Shown one piece after another: positions 17,801 through 27,208 of a stretch of 64,000 bases of DNA; position 1 is the stretch's first letter, and each line of letters begins with the position of its first letter. The DNA is from Flavilitoribacter nigricans DSM 23189 = NBRC 102662. Lineage in GTDB: Bacteria; Bacteroidota; Bacteroidia; Chitinophagales; Saprospiraceae. The notes below the pieces were generated by a model. The model made no database searches and was not told the DNA's origin. It worked only from the letters and a program-made list of their open reading frames with translations. The position numbers and the translations under genes are program-made. The stretch is from positions 62,001 to 126,000 of the forward strand of contig NZ_PDUD01000020.1 of the NCBI RefSeq assembly GCF_002646595.1, in the 5' to 3' direction.

Positions 17801-19354
17801 ATGGATAATATCAAAATATTGTGGGCGGACGATGAGATAGACCTGCTGAAACCCCAATTGTTGTTTTTACAAAATAAAGGCTACGATGTGATTACCGTGA
17901 CGAACGGTTACGACGCGCTCGAAGAATGCCAGGATAACAATGATATCGATGTGGTTTTTCTGGACGAAAGTATGCCCGGGATCACGGGCCTGGAAACCCT
18001 CGGAAAAATAAAAGACAGCTACCCGCACCTCCCGGTAGTGATGATCACCAAGAACGAAGCGGAAAATGTAATGGAAGAGGCGCTGGGCTCCCAGATCGCC
18101 GATTACCTGATCAAACCGGTCAACCCGAACCAGATCCTGCTGACCCTCAAAAAGATTATCGATAACAAACGCCTGATTCGGGAAAAGACCTCCTCGGATT
18201 ACCAGCAGGAATTCCGCCAGATCCTGATGGAACTGGACAGCGGCCTCGACTATACGGAATGGGTGGATGTATACCGGAAGATCATCAACTGGGAGATCAA
18301 GATCGATGATTCCCAGTCCACTCAGATGGGCGATATTCTGGCCATGCAGAAGAGTACCGCCAATACCGCTTTCTCCAAGTTTATCGTCAAGAATTATCCC
18401 TCCTGGGTAAAGAACAACGACGGCCCGGTGATGTCGCACAACCTGATGCGCAACAAGATCTTCACCCGGCTGGACCCGGAAGTACCCACTTTGTTGATCC
18501 TGCTGGATAACATGCGATACGATCAGTGGAAAGTGATCGAGCCCATGATCAGTGAATTGTACCGGGTGGAAGAAGAGGACTTCTTCTACAGTATTCTGCC
18601 GACTTCTACCCAGTACAGCCGGAACGCCATTTTTTCGGGTATGATGCCGGCCGATATTGAAAGACACTATAAGGAATGGTGGAAGAATGACAACGAGGAA
18701 GGTGGGAAAAACCTGCACGAGCAGGACCTGCTCGGCGAACAGATCCGCCGCCTGCTGCGCAAAGAGATCCGCTTTGATTACGTCAAGGTGACAAACTCTT
18801 ACCACGCCAAGCAGATGCAGGATAATATCCTCAATTACCTGAACAATGACTTTACGGCCATCGTCTACAACTTCATTGATACGGTCTCGCACGCGCGAAC
18901 GGAAATGGAAGTGTTGAAGGAACTGGCCGGCGATGAGAAAGCTTACCGTTCGCTTACCCGTTCGTGGTTTGAAAATTCACCGCTCTGGGCGGCGCTGCAG
19001 CGCGCAGCCGAACGGGAAGTGCAACTGGTGGTAACGACCGACCACGGAACGATCCGGGTAAATACGCCCTCCAAGGTGGTCGGAGACCGGGAAACAACCA
19101 CCAACTTGCGGTACAAAGTGGGGAAAAACCTGCAGTACGATAAACGGGACGTCCTGGAAGTACGCAATCCGGAAAAGGCCGGACTGCCGCGTCCGAATGT
19201 GAGTTCGACCTTTATCTTCGCCAAGGAAGATAAGTTCTTCCTGTACCCGAACAATTACAATTATTATCACAACTACTACAAGGATACCTTTCAGCACGGC
19301 GGCATTTCCCTCGAGGAGATGATCTGTCCGGTGGTATTCCTGCGGAAGAAATAG
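17801..19354 (+). CDS. porX: PorX-type response regulator with PglZ (alkaline phosphatase-like) effector
   Basis: PorX is the response regulator that controls type IX secretion in Bacteroidota. Residues 1-120 are a receiver domain: DDE at 10-12, phosphoacceptor Asp in VVFLDESMPGITG (about 51), and K in YLIKPVNP. Residues about 200-517 form a PglZ/alkaline-phosphatase-superfamily domain: LLILLDNMRYDQW (metal/nucleophile region), YSILPTSTQYSRNAIFSGMMP, and TTDHGTIRV near 405 with a metal-binding D-H pair. ATG 17801 gives 517 residues, almost the length known for Porphyromonas PorX (518), and removes an implausible TTG extension. The sensor PorY and the secretion genes are not in the window. Confidence 0.93.
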   Translation: MDNIKILWADDEIDLLKPQLLFLQNKGYDVITVTNGYDALEECQDNNDIDVVFLDESMPGITGLETLGKIKDSYPHLPVVMITKNEAENVMEEALGSQIADYLIKPVNPNQILLTLKKIIDNKRLIREKTSSDYQQEFRQILMELDSGLDYTEWVDVYRKIINWEIKIDDSQSTQMGDILAMQKSTANTAFSKFIVKNYPSWVKNNDGPVMSHNLMRNKIFTRLDPEVPTLLILLDNMRYDQWKVIEPMISELYRVEEEDFFYSILPTSTQYSRNAIFSGMMPADIERHYKEWWKNDNEEGGKNLHEQDLLGEQIRRLLRKEIRFDYVKVTNSYHAKQMQDNILNYLNNDFTAIVYNFIDTVSHARTEMEVLKELAGDEKAYRSLTRSWFENSPLWAALQRAAEREVQLVVTTDHGTIRVNTPSKVVGDRETTTNLRYKVGKNLQYDKRDVLEVRNPEKAGLPRPNVSSTFIFAKEDKFFLYPNNYNYYHNYYKDTFQHGGISLEEMICPVVFLRKK

Positions 19355-19444
19355 ATCCCAGATCCGGGCCGGCAACCGAATTTTCCGGCCCTGCGCTCCT
19401 GACCCAGACCATCATTTCACTCACTAAATACGAACTGTCAATTT

Positions 19445-19864
19445 ATGAATCCACCATTTCACCTAGCTTTTCCGGTAAAAGATATTGCCGAGACCAGAAG
19501 TTTCTACGAAGGCTTACTGGGGTGTAGTGTCGGTCGGAGCGCCGAGCGTTGGATCGACTTTAACTTTTTCGGGCACCAGATCTCCGCCCACCTGACGGAC
19601 GGCGAGATCTACGAGCCACCGGCCAACCCGGTGGATGGCAAACAGGTGCCCATCAAACATTTCGGAGCCATTCTCGACATGGATGTGTGGGAATCTCTGG
19701 CGGAAAAACTTAAGGATCACGGTATTGATTTCATCATCGAGCCCTACGTACGCTTTAAGGGCGAAGTAGGGGAGCAGGCCACGATGTTCTTCCTGGATCC
19801 CAGTGGGAATGCCCTGGAATTCAAGGCCTTCGGTGATCAGAGCCAGATCTTTGCAACCGATTAG
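19445..19864 (+). CDS. VOC superfamily (glyoxalase/dioxygenase-fold) protein
   Basis: A 139-residue single-module vicinal oxygen chelate protein. The metal-ligand pattern is H6 (PFHLAFPV), H72 (IKHFGAIL) and E125 (GNALEFKAF), so the metal site looks intact. The [12 protein letters not shown] end motif is typical. It could be a small dioxygenase, a lyase or a resistance-type protein; the sequence does not decide. It is followed six bases later by the gene at 19871, so they form a pair. Confidence 0.85.
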   Translation: MNPPFHLAFPVKDIAETRSFYEGLLGCSVGRSAERWIDFNFFGHQISAHLTDGEIYEPPANPVDGKQVPIKHFGAILDMDVWESLAEKLKDHGIDFIIEPYVRFKGEVGEQATMFFLDPSGNALEFKAFGDQSQIFATD

Positions 19865-19870
19865 TATATT

Positions 19871-20332
19871 ATGGACCCATTAATAAAAAAGCTCAACTAT
19901 AAGGAGCAAAAGCTGGTGGCCATCCTGGGCGCACCCGAATCTTTTGATCCGGTAGTCACTACCTGGCGGGAACTGGCGGATGTGGATACGCACCTGAAAG
20001 AAGATACCCGCTACGATTTTCTGATCGCCTTCGCCCGAACAGCTGCGGATATCAAACAGTACGCCTCCCAACTGGAAGGCCGGTTGGCAGAGGACGCGGT
20101 ATTCTGGATCGCTTATCCCAAGAAGTCCTCCAAAAAGTACGACTCGGATATCAGTCGGGATACCGGCTGGCAGCCGATCGGCGAACTGGGCATGGAGGGC
20201 GTCCGGCAGGTGGCAATTGACGAGGACTGGTCCGCCCTGCGTTTCCGTTCGGCCAAGCACATCAAAAGCATGAAACGGGATTCGCGGATGGCCCTGAGCA
20301 AAGAAGGGCGAAAACGAACCGAAAAGAAATAG
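19871..20332 (+). CDS. Conserved protein of unknown function (DWSALRFR motif)
   Basis: A 153-residue soluble protein, probably translated together with the VOC gene. The middle contains FWIAYPKKSSKK, then SRDTGWQPIGE, then VRQVAIDEDWSALRFRSA, followed by a Lys/Arg-rich tail (about 130-153). This pattern recalls widespread small proteins of unknown role that share the VAID-x-WSALRFR block. No catalytic motif can be pointed out. Confidence 0.75.
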   Translation: MDPLIKKLNYKEQKLVAILGAPESFDPVVTTWRELADVDTHLKEDTRYDFLIAFARTAADIKQYASQLEGRLAEDAVFWIAYPKKSSKKYDSDISRDTGWQPIGELGMEGVRQVAIDEDWSALRFRSAKHIKSMKRDSRMALSKEGRKRTEKK

Positions 20333-20465
20333 GTTGCTGCAAGCACCTGGGGTCCGTAAACAGTAAAGGCGCCAAGCGGTAAAAGGCTCCGGAAAATGTA
20401 CGATGCATTTTTCTTTGACCTCAGCCGCTTCGCGCCTTTTGCATTTGTGGCGTGCGCCGGATGGA

Positions 20466-22643
20466 CTACTGAGCCAGTATCTCTTTGAGCAGGCTTCTCA
20501 CCTCACTTACACCCGGCAGGCTGTAGTTGGCGATACTGCGATCCAGCCCGACCTTGATCGTAAAGGCAGAATCGGGAAGGACCTTGAAAATATCTTCGTC
20601 CGTATGATCGTCGCCGATGGCGAGAATGAATTCCCAGTCGGTGCCGTTCAGCCAAAGGTCAGTGGCTTTCCCTTTGTTTACGCCGGCATTTTTGATCTCC
20701 ACCACTTTATTCCCTTCCAGTACCTGCAGATCCAGGTTATGGGTCAGGTAGAGCAGCACATCGCGAAATTCACGAACCCGTTTCTCACCGAGGTCGCGGT
20801 CGATGCTGCGGTAGTGCCAGGCAACGGAATAATCTTTTTCCTCAATGAAGGATCCGGGAGTTCTTTCTACCAGATTTTCCAACACGGGGCGGATCTCTTT
20901 CTTCCATTTATTGTTCAGGCTGGAGTTGATCTCCCAGTCTTTATCTTTTTTGACCCATACGCCGTGTTCGGCGGCAAACTGGATCGGCAGATGACCGAGC
21001 CATTCTTGTAGGGTATGGCGGTCGCGTCCGCTGTTGACCACTACCTGGTTTTCTTCCTTCTCAGCAAGCTGCTGTAGCAGATCCAGCAGTTCCCCATCCG
21101 GTTGTACGGCCTGAGGATCGTTGTGGAATCCCATCAGCGTGCCGTCGTAATCCAGCATCAGCAGGCGTTTGTTAGCTGTACGGTATTTGCTGATGAGCTG
21201 TTCTCTTTCTTCGGCAGAGATCTGATGAGTTTGTTGGTCTTGCTGTTTTTCCATAAGTTTTTTCTGTTCTTTAAAAAATGTAGCTGCCCAATGACGGACA
21301 TTATATTTCTTTAGTTTTTCCTGCATGTTGGTGAGGCGCCAGCGCCGTTCGTGTTCGGTCATGACCAGGGCCTGATGGATGGCATCGACAATGCCGTTGG
21401 CATCCTGTGGGTTGACGATCAGGGCATCCATGAGTTCATTGGACGCTCCCGCCATTTCACTCAGGATCAGCACGCCGTCCTTGCTTTTCTCCTTACTGGC
21501 TACGTATTCTTTCGCCACAAGGTTCATACCGTCCCGCAGGGGCGTGATCAGGGCAATGTCGCCCTCCTGGTACAGGGTGATCAGTTCGGAGAAATTCAGC
21601 GAACGGTAGAAGTACTGTACCGGCGTCCAGTCGAAAGTGCCGAACTGGCCGTTGATGTTACCCACCAGTTTATCTACCTGCTCTTTCAGCTCCTGGTACT
21701 GGTCTACGTTGGCGCGGGAAGGCACCACCAGCATCATCAGACTTACCTTGCGGTGGTATTCCGGATACTTTTTGAGGAATTTCTCGAAGGTGAGCAGCCG
21801 GTTGGGAATACCTTTGGTATAATCCAGCCGATCAATGGAGATGATCAGTTTTTTGCCTTTCGCCAGTTGTTTAATGGAGAAAGAACTGTCGTCACCGTTG
21901 AGATTGATCTCGGGGAAAGCGTATTTGTCGTAATCGATCCCCATTGGGAATACATCGACATTGATCAGGCGGTTACCCACGGTCAGCTTGCCGAAGTTGT
22001 GCTCAAAACCGGCAATCCGGTAACTGGCACTCAGGAAGTGCCGCATGTAATTGAAGGTGTGGAAGCCGATCTGGTCGGCGCCCAGTACCCCTTCCAGGAT
22101 CTCTTTTCTCCAGGGCAATACCCGGAACACCTCGTAGGAGGGGAAAGGGATGTGGAGGAAAAAGCCGATGGATACCTTGGGAAATGCTTGCCGGATCATG
22201 GCCGGCAATAACATCAGTTGATAATCGTGCACCCAGACCAGATCATCCGGCCGGATAAGCGGGATCGTAGCGTCGGCAAACTTGCGGTTGGCCTGTTGGT
22301 AGGCCTCCCAGTATTCATCATTGTAGGTTGTGTACTGTGTAAAATAGTGAAAATGGGGCCAGATCGTCTTATTACTGAAACCTTCGTAGTACAGGCTGAT
22401 CTCCTGCTGGGTCAGAAAAACGGGAACGAGCCCTTCTTCCAGCAGATCCTGGCGGATTACCTCCTGCTCTTCCGGATCATTCACTTCCTGGCCCGGCCAG
22501 CCGATCCAGATCCTTTCCAGCGACTGGTCCAGCGAGTTTAGGCCGGTTGCCAGACCACCGGCACTTGGATGATAGTGAAGTTCTCCATCTTTGCGGTTAA
22601 TCGTAATAGGAAGACGATTGGAAATAATAACTAAACGTGGCAT
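20466..22643 (-). CDS. otsA-otsB: Fused trehalose-6-phosphate synthase / trehalose-phosphatase
   Basis: A single 725-residue protein that makes trehalose from UDP-glucose and glucose-6-phosphate and then dephosphorylates it. The GT20 synthase domain is 1 to about 475 (SNRLPITI at the start, VWVHDYQLMLLP, SIDRLDYTKGIPNRL, and LRDGMNLVAKEYVAS). The HAD phosphatase domain is about 485-725, with nucleophile motif LDYDGTL near 495 and AIGDDHTDEDIF near 675. Both active sites appear complete. It is probably involved in osmotic or stress protection, which fits a marine host. It is transcribed alone, with the first hybrid regulator gene ending upstream. Confidence 0.95.
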   Translation of the reverse strand: MPRLVIISNRLPITINRKDGELHYHPSAGGLATGLNSLDQSLERIWIGWPGQEVNDPEEQEVIRQDLLEEGLVPVFLTQQEISLYYEGFSNKTIWPHFHYFTQYTTYNDEYWEAYQQANRKFADATIPLIRPDDLVWVHDYQLMLLPAMIRQAFPKVSIGFFLHIPFPSYEVFRVLPWRKEILEGVLGADQIGFHTFNYMRHFLSASYRIAGFEHNFGKLTVGNRLINVDVFPMGIDYDKYAFPEINLNGDDSSFSIKQLAKGKKLIISIDRLDYTKGIPNRLLTFEKFLKKYPEYHRKVSLMMLVVPSRANVDQYQELKEQVDKLVGNINGQFGTFDWTPVQYFYRSLNFSELITLYQEGDIALITPLRDGMNLVAKEYVASKEKSKDGVLILSEMAGASNELMDALIVNPQDANGIVDAIHQALVMTEHERRWRLTNMQEKLKKYNVRHWAATFFKEQKKLMEKQQDQQTHQISAEEREQLISKYRTANKRLLMLDYDGTLMGFHNDPQAVQPDGELLDLLQQLAEKEENQVVVNSGRDRHTLQEWLGHLPIQFAAEHGVWVKKDKDWEINSSLNNKWKKEIRPVLENLVERTPGSFIEEKDYSVAWHYRSIDRDLGEKRVREFRDVLLYLTHNLDLQVLEGNKVVEIKNAGVNKGKATDLWLNGTDWEFILAIGDDHTDEDIFKVLPDSAFTIKVGLDRSIANYSLPGVSEVRSLLKEILAQ

Positions 22644-22917
22644 GTATTTATGAGTATAAGTTTTGAGCTGCTACCATTAGCAACTCAGGAGAGGTCCGTT
22701 TTGTTTGTGCGAAAATACACGGATCACCCCAAAAGGCCAAAAAAAATGGGCCTGTAGCGACCTGGCTGAAAAAACATTGCCTTGCTAATTTAAGTACTTA
22801 TTTTACTCAGATAAAATTTTCTTTCTTGCCAATTATTCATATAAAAAGATAAGAGAAAAAGGACACATAGCTTGTCGAAACGGAGCCGTTGGCATCTACT
22901 GCGACCCCTGCCGGACC

Positions 22918-25900
22918 TCATTCGCCGGCGATCTGTTCCACATAGGCACTCGGCAGGATCCGGAATTGCTTCTTGAACACCTTGCTGAAATAGTTCGGAT
23001 CGTTATAACCCACCTTATAGGCGACTTCCGATATGGGCAGTCCTTCCTGCAGCAGATCCTGGGCCTTTTCCATACGTACCCTTTTGATGTATTCGGAAGC
23101 GCTGACATTCATGATCTTTTTCATCTTGAGATGTAGTAAAGACCGACTGATGCCGAGCATCTGGGCCAGGCCGGAAATGGTAAAGCCCGGATCGGCAAAA
23201 TGCGATCCGACCAGTTTGGTGACTTGATGCAGAAATTCCCGGTCCTGATTGTTCGGAGGTAAAGCCTCGGGTTCGATTCTTTCCAGATTGCTGAACCGCT
23301 GCTGTAGCTTTTGACCCGAATGAAGGGTATTATAAACCAGCAGGTCCAGTTCTTTGAGATTAAAGGGTTTGGTCAGGTAGGCGTTGGCGCCCATCCGCAG
23401 TCCTTCCATCCGGTGCTGGTCACTGGTTTTGGCCGTCAACAGTAGAAACGGGATGTGACTGGTCTGGGGATTGGCCTTCACTTGTTCACACAGTTCGATC
23501 CCGTCCATTACGGGCATCCGGGCGTCCGAAAGGATCAGATCGGGGATGGTCCGCCGGATCTTCTTCAGGGCTTCCTCTCCGTTGCGGGCCAGCTGGACTT
23601 TGTATTGCTGTACGAAGTGTTTGTGTAAGAATTTAAGGAGTTCGCGATTATCCTCCACAATGAGCAAGGTCTGATCGCGGGAGGATAGGGGAGTGTCGGC
23701 GATTTCCTGTAGTACGGGCTCCGGATACAGGGCCGAGTGAAGCCCAAAGTCTTTATTACCGTTGACCGTTGCGCTGACAGCTTCCGTTTCGGTGAGCGGC
23801 TTGTGTCGCAACGGTAATTCTACGGTGACGGCAGTCCCATTGCCGACCTGGCTTTCCAGCTGAAGCCGGCCATCCAGAAATTCTACAAGACTACGTACCA
23901 AAGCCAGGCCGATCCCCGAACCCTGCTGCTCCTCCTTGCCGGCTTTGAAAAATGGGGCAAACACCATCGATGTATCCTCTTCCAGAATGCCGGAGCCACT
24001 GTCCGAGATCAGGAGTTGAAGGATCCATCCGGTATTTTTATCATCCGGCCGCTGAATATTCACGGCCAGACTGATGTGCCCGTTTTCCGGGGTATGTTCT
24101 GCGGAATTGGAGACGAGATTGCTCAGGATCATTTCCAGCTTGTCCGGGTCGAAGAAGGCGTAATATTCCGCATGGCTGCTGGTAAACTCGTAACGGATCC
24201 CCCGGTGTTTGAAAAGGGGCGAAAAGGCCTGGAAGGTATCCCGCAGAAAAAGTACGACATCCCCTTTACGCAGGTCGAGAGAGGCGTGCCGGGTCTCGAT
24301 CTTCCGGAATTCCATCAACTGTTGGATCAAATGATGCAGGCGGTTGGCATTGCGTTTGATAGACAGCAACTCATCCGGATGGTTTCGCTGATCGTTGCTG
24401 CTCTGAAAGAACTTCTCGATAGAAGCAATGATCAGGGTAAGCGGAGTTTTGAATTCGTGGGATATAAAGGTGAAAAAATTAAGCTTGTGCTGGTTGATCT
24501 CCCGGATCTTTTCCTTTTCCACTCTTTCCACCTGTACCGCCAGCTTTTGCCGGTGAAGGAAGCGGACAAACCGCGTATAACCGACGATCAGTCCGATGAT
24601 CAGCACCGAATAGAGGAGCAAGGCCCAGTTGCTTTGCCAGAAAGGCGGCAGCACACTCAGTTGGATCCGGCGTTCCGGGCCGGCCAGGGCGCCACTCTGA
24701 CCGGTAGCCCGCAGGTGAAAAACGTAATCTCCCGGAGAGAGGTTGGTGTAGGTCGCAGTACGTTTATTACCCACTTCATTCCAGTTATCCTCAAAGCCCT
24801 CCAGGTAGTATGCATATTCGTTTTTACCTTCCGAGAAGTAGTTCAGGGCGACGAATTCCAAAGTGAGTACATTGTCCCGGTGTCGGAGTGTGAGCTTTTC
24901 GGTCTGGTCGATGTGGGATTGGAGCGGTCCTTTTTCGGATATGGGTACATCCTTATTGAATAGCTTAAACCCGGTAAAGTACAGCTCGGGAGGCGGCACC
25001 CGGAAATCCGAGCTGTCCGGATGGAAGAAGTTGAGTCCGTTCACGGTGCCGAAATAGAACCAGCCTTCGGTATCGGTGTAAAAGGATTTGAAATTGAACT
25101 GGTTTTCCGAAAGTCCCTGAGCCGTAGTGAAATTGGTGATCCGACCGCTGTCCGGGTCGTACCGGGTCAGCCCTTTGTTGGAGGGGAGCCAGAGCTTCCC
25201 ACGCTCATCTTCCAGGATACCGTAGACATTATCGTTGGGCAGTCCGTTCGCCTGGGTAACCGAGCTAAATTGCTGCTGTTGCCGGTTCCAGTGGATCAAT
25301 CCTCCATTCAGCGAGCCGAACCACAGGTCTCCGTGGCGGTCCTCAAAAGCACTGACGATCTGATTGGAGCTCAGGCCGTGGGTGGTACTGTCCCTGCGGA
25401 CATAGTGGTGGAGTCGGTCTTCCGCGGGCTGGTAGCGGTAAATGCCTGTCCAGCGGGTACAAAACCAGAGATCTCCCTGCCGGTCTTCCAGTATGTCGTA
25501 AACGAAAACGCCGCCGAGTTCTTCCGGCCGGAACAGTTCAAAATGATCCCGTTCGTAGTTGTAGATATTCAGACCTCTCTGGGTGCCGACCCAGAGTACA
25601 TTCCTGCTGTCTTTCCGGATGGAGTAAACGTAATCATTGGAGAGCGAATGCGGGTCCGCTGGATCTTTCTTGTAAACGGTGATCCGGCCGTTACGGCTGT
25701 CGTAGCGGTTGAGCCCGCCGAGAAAAGTACCGATCCAGATATTGCCGAGCTGGTCGTCGTGGATGGCGTGTACATTATTGCAACTGAGCGCCGGATCTCC
25801 GTCCGTCCGCAGGTATTCGAAGGTTTGTTCGTCCTTATCGTAGATGGAGATACCGCCGTCTTCGGTGCCGATCCATAAGCGACCGTCGGTGGTTTCGGTG

Positions 25901-26955
25901 ATCTGACTGATCGCTTTCCCGCTGATCGACTGGCCGGCTCTGGCCGGCATCAGTTTGTAGAAGCCGTTGGATTCCGGCTTGGTGTAATTCAGCCCCCCGA
26001 AATAGGTGCCGATCCAGGCGATATTCTCCCGGCTGAGGTAAAGCGCGTAAATAGACTTGTCCGAAAGGGTATTGGCATCCGTAAAGGATTGATTGTAGTG
26101 CTGGACCTCACCGCTTTTCTTATCATAAATAAAAAGCCCCAATTCGGTACCCAGCCAGAGCCGCTGATCCTGGTCGGTATCTATCGTCCGGATGACGTTG
26201 GCTTCAATCCCGTTCTCGCCCCGATGGATGGGAACATGCTGAAATTCGTCGGCCGGCGGATCGTAGCGAAAAAGACCTTTGTCCGTGATCAGCCAGATAT
26301 CTCCTTCGCGGTCCTGGATGATCCGGTGCATGGTATTGAGCCGGTCGACCTGAGTCTGCAGCTCCGGTGGCTGTTGCGGCCGATAGGACTTAATGACCTC
26401 TCCCAAATGGTTAATGAGCATTACCTCCCGGTTGAGCGCCAGCCAGAACACATTGGATTTATAGTTGCAGATGCTGTTGGCTGAGACCGGCCCCATGAGC
26501 CTTTCCGGCTGGAGGTCGTCGTTGAGCCGGTAGAGTCCTTTATTGGTGCAGACAAAGATCGTACTGTCCTGGCCCCGGTAGATCTGGTTGATACTTTCGT
26601 TCAAACTGTCCCGTCCGATCCTGACAAATTGGTCTTTGGCGGGCAGGTAAAGACTTAATCCGTTGGACGTGCCGACCAACAATTGCTCATCGGTAGCCAG
26701 TAAAGCGTTGATCTGATTGGAAGCCAGATTAGATCTTTCGCCATCGGCGTAGTAGGTTTTCAGTTCGTAGCTGTCGTAGCGGTTAAGTCCTTCCCGCGTA
26801 CCGATCCACATAAAGCCCCGATCATCCTGGGTAATGGCGTACACCGTGCTGTGGGAAAGCCCCTGCTGGGTGCTTAGCTTATGGAAGGATAATTGCTGTG
26901 CAAATGTCCAAAAATTGAAAAAGACCAGGAAAGTTGTTGACAGTAATAGTCTCAT
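22918..26955 (-). CDS. Hybrid two-component system (HTCS) regulator 1
   Basis: A 1345-residue one-protein signalling system typical of polysaccharide utilization loci. In order: signal peptide (1-19), two seven-bladed periplasmic propellers made of Reg_prop repeats (about 25-670, many IWIGT/LWVGT blades), a Y_Y_Y domain (about 690-765), one membrane helix (about 773-793), histidine kinase (phospho-His near 830 in FISHEFKTPL, ATPase with GSGIGLALV), receiver (phospho-Asp near 1144 in LILSDARMP), and AraC-type DNA-binding domain (about 1240-1340). The periplasmic part normally binds an oligosaccharide released from the target glycan. It is divergent from the sulfatase at 27209, so it likely activates the 27-40 kb genes. 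A repeat pair upstream may be its binding site. Confidence 0.96.
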   Translation of the reverse strand: MRLLLSTTFLVFFNFWTFAQQLSFHKLSTQQGLSHSTVYAITQDDRGFMWIGTREGLNRYDSYELKTYYADGERSNLASNQINALLATDEQLLVGTSNGLSLYLPAKDQFVRIGRDSLNESINQIYRGQDSTIFVCTNKGLYRLNDDLQPERLMGPVSANSICNYKSNVFWLALNREVMLINHLGEVIKSYRPQQPPELQTQVDRLNTMHRIIQDREGDIWLITDKGLFRYDPPADEFQHVPIHRGENGIEANVIRTIDTDQDQRLWLGTELGLFIYDKKSGEVQHYNQSFTDANTLSDKSIYALYLSRENIAWIGTYFGGLNYTKPESNGFYKLMPARAGQSISGKAISQITETTDGRLWIGTEDGGISIYDKDEQTFEYLRTDGDPALSCNNVHAIHDDQLGNIWIGTFLGGLNRYDSRNGRITVYKKDPADPHSLSNDYVYSIRKDSRNVLWVGTQRGLNIYNYERDHFELFRPEELGGVFVYDILEDRQGDLWFCTRWTGIYRYQPAEDRLHHYVRRDSTTHGLSSNQIVSAFEDRHGDLWFGSLNGGLIHWNRQQQQFSSVTQANGLPNDNVYGILEDERGKLWLPSNKGLTRYDPDSGRITNFTTAQGLSENQFNFKSFYTDTEGWFYFGTVNGLNFFHPDSSDFRVPPPELYFTGFKLFNKDVPISEKGPLQSHIDQTEKLTLRHRDNVLTLEFVALNYFSEGKNEYAYYLEGFEDNWNEVGNKRTATYTNLSPGDYVFHLRATGQSGALAGPERRIQLSVLPPFWQSNWALLLYSVLIIGLIVGYTRFVRFLHRQKLAVQVERVEKEKIREINQHKLNFFTFISHEFKTPLTLIIASIEKFFQSSNDQRNHPDELLSIKRNANRLHHLIQQLMEFRKIETRHASLDLRKGDVVLFLRDTFQAFSPLFKHRGIRYEFTSSHAEYYAFFDPDKLEMILSNLVSNSAEHTPENGHISLAVNIQRPDDKNTGWILQLLISDSGSGILEEDTSMVFAPFFKAGKEEQQGSGIGLALVRSLVEFLDGRLQLESQVGNGTAVTVELPLRHKPLTETEAVSATVNGNKDFGLHSALYPEPVLQEIADTPLSSRDQTLLIVEDNRELLKFLHKHFVQQYKVQLARNGEEALKKIRRTIPDLILSDARMPVMDGIELCEQVKANPQTSHIPFLLLTAKTSDQHRMEGLRMGANAYLTKPFNLKELDLLVYNTLHSGQKLQQRFSNLERIEPEALPPNNQDREFLHQVTKLVGSHFADPGFTISGLAQMLGISRSLLHLKMKKIMNVSASEYIKRVRMEKAQDLLQEGLPISEVAYKVGYNDPNYFSKVFKKQFRILPSAYVEQIAGE

Positions 26956-27068
26956 ATTCGGGATTTGCCGTGGATATGCTAAAGTGGAAATAATTGGTTG
27001 AACGGGGACAGGAGAAATGATGAATCAACCTGTTAATGCTGCACAAATACCGGGCTTTTGCATTTGTT

Positions 27069-27098
27069 TTAAACAATATTCCTGCTAAATTAAACAAT
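27069..27098. promoter_or_regulatory. Direct repeats TTAAACAAT, 21 bp apart
   Basis: TTAAACAAT occurs at 27069-27077 and 27090-27098, exactly 21 bp (two helical turns) apart, in the divergent gap between HTCS 1 and the first sulfatase. This arrangement suits a dimeric AraC-type regulator. No binding data are available. Confidence 0.4.
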
Positions 27099-27208
27099 TG
27101 TACGCCTAATACCTAAGAGATTTATTTAACATTGGCGATATAAATTGAAGTAGAGGGCGTGATTACCCATAAGAAAATACATTTTTAAGTACAACTGTAA
27201 AATTTTAT

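Noticed and set aside
17867-18892. 341-codon antisense frame opposite porX
   Set aside because: porX matches a known two-domain protein over its whole length; the antisense product looks random.
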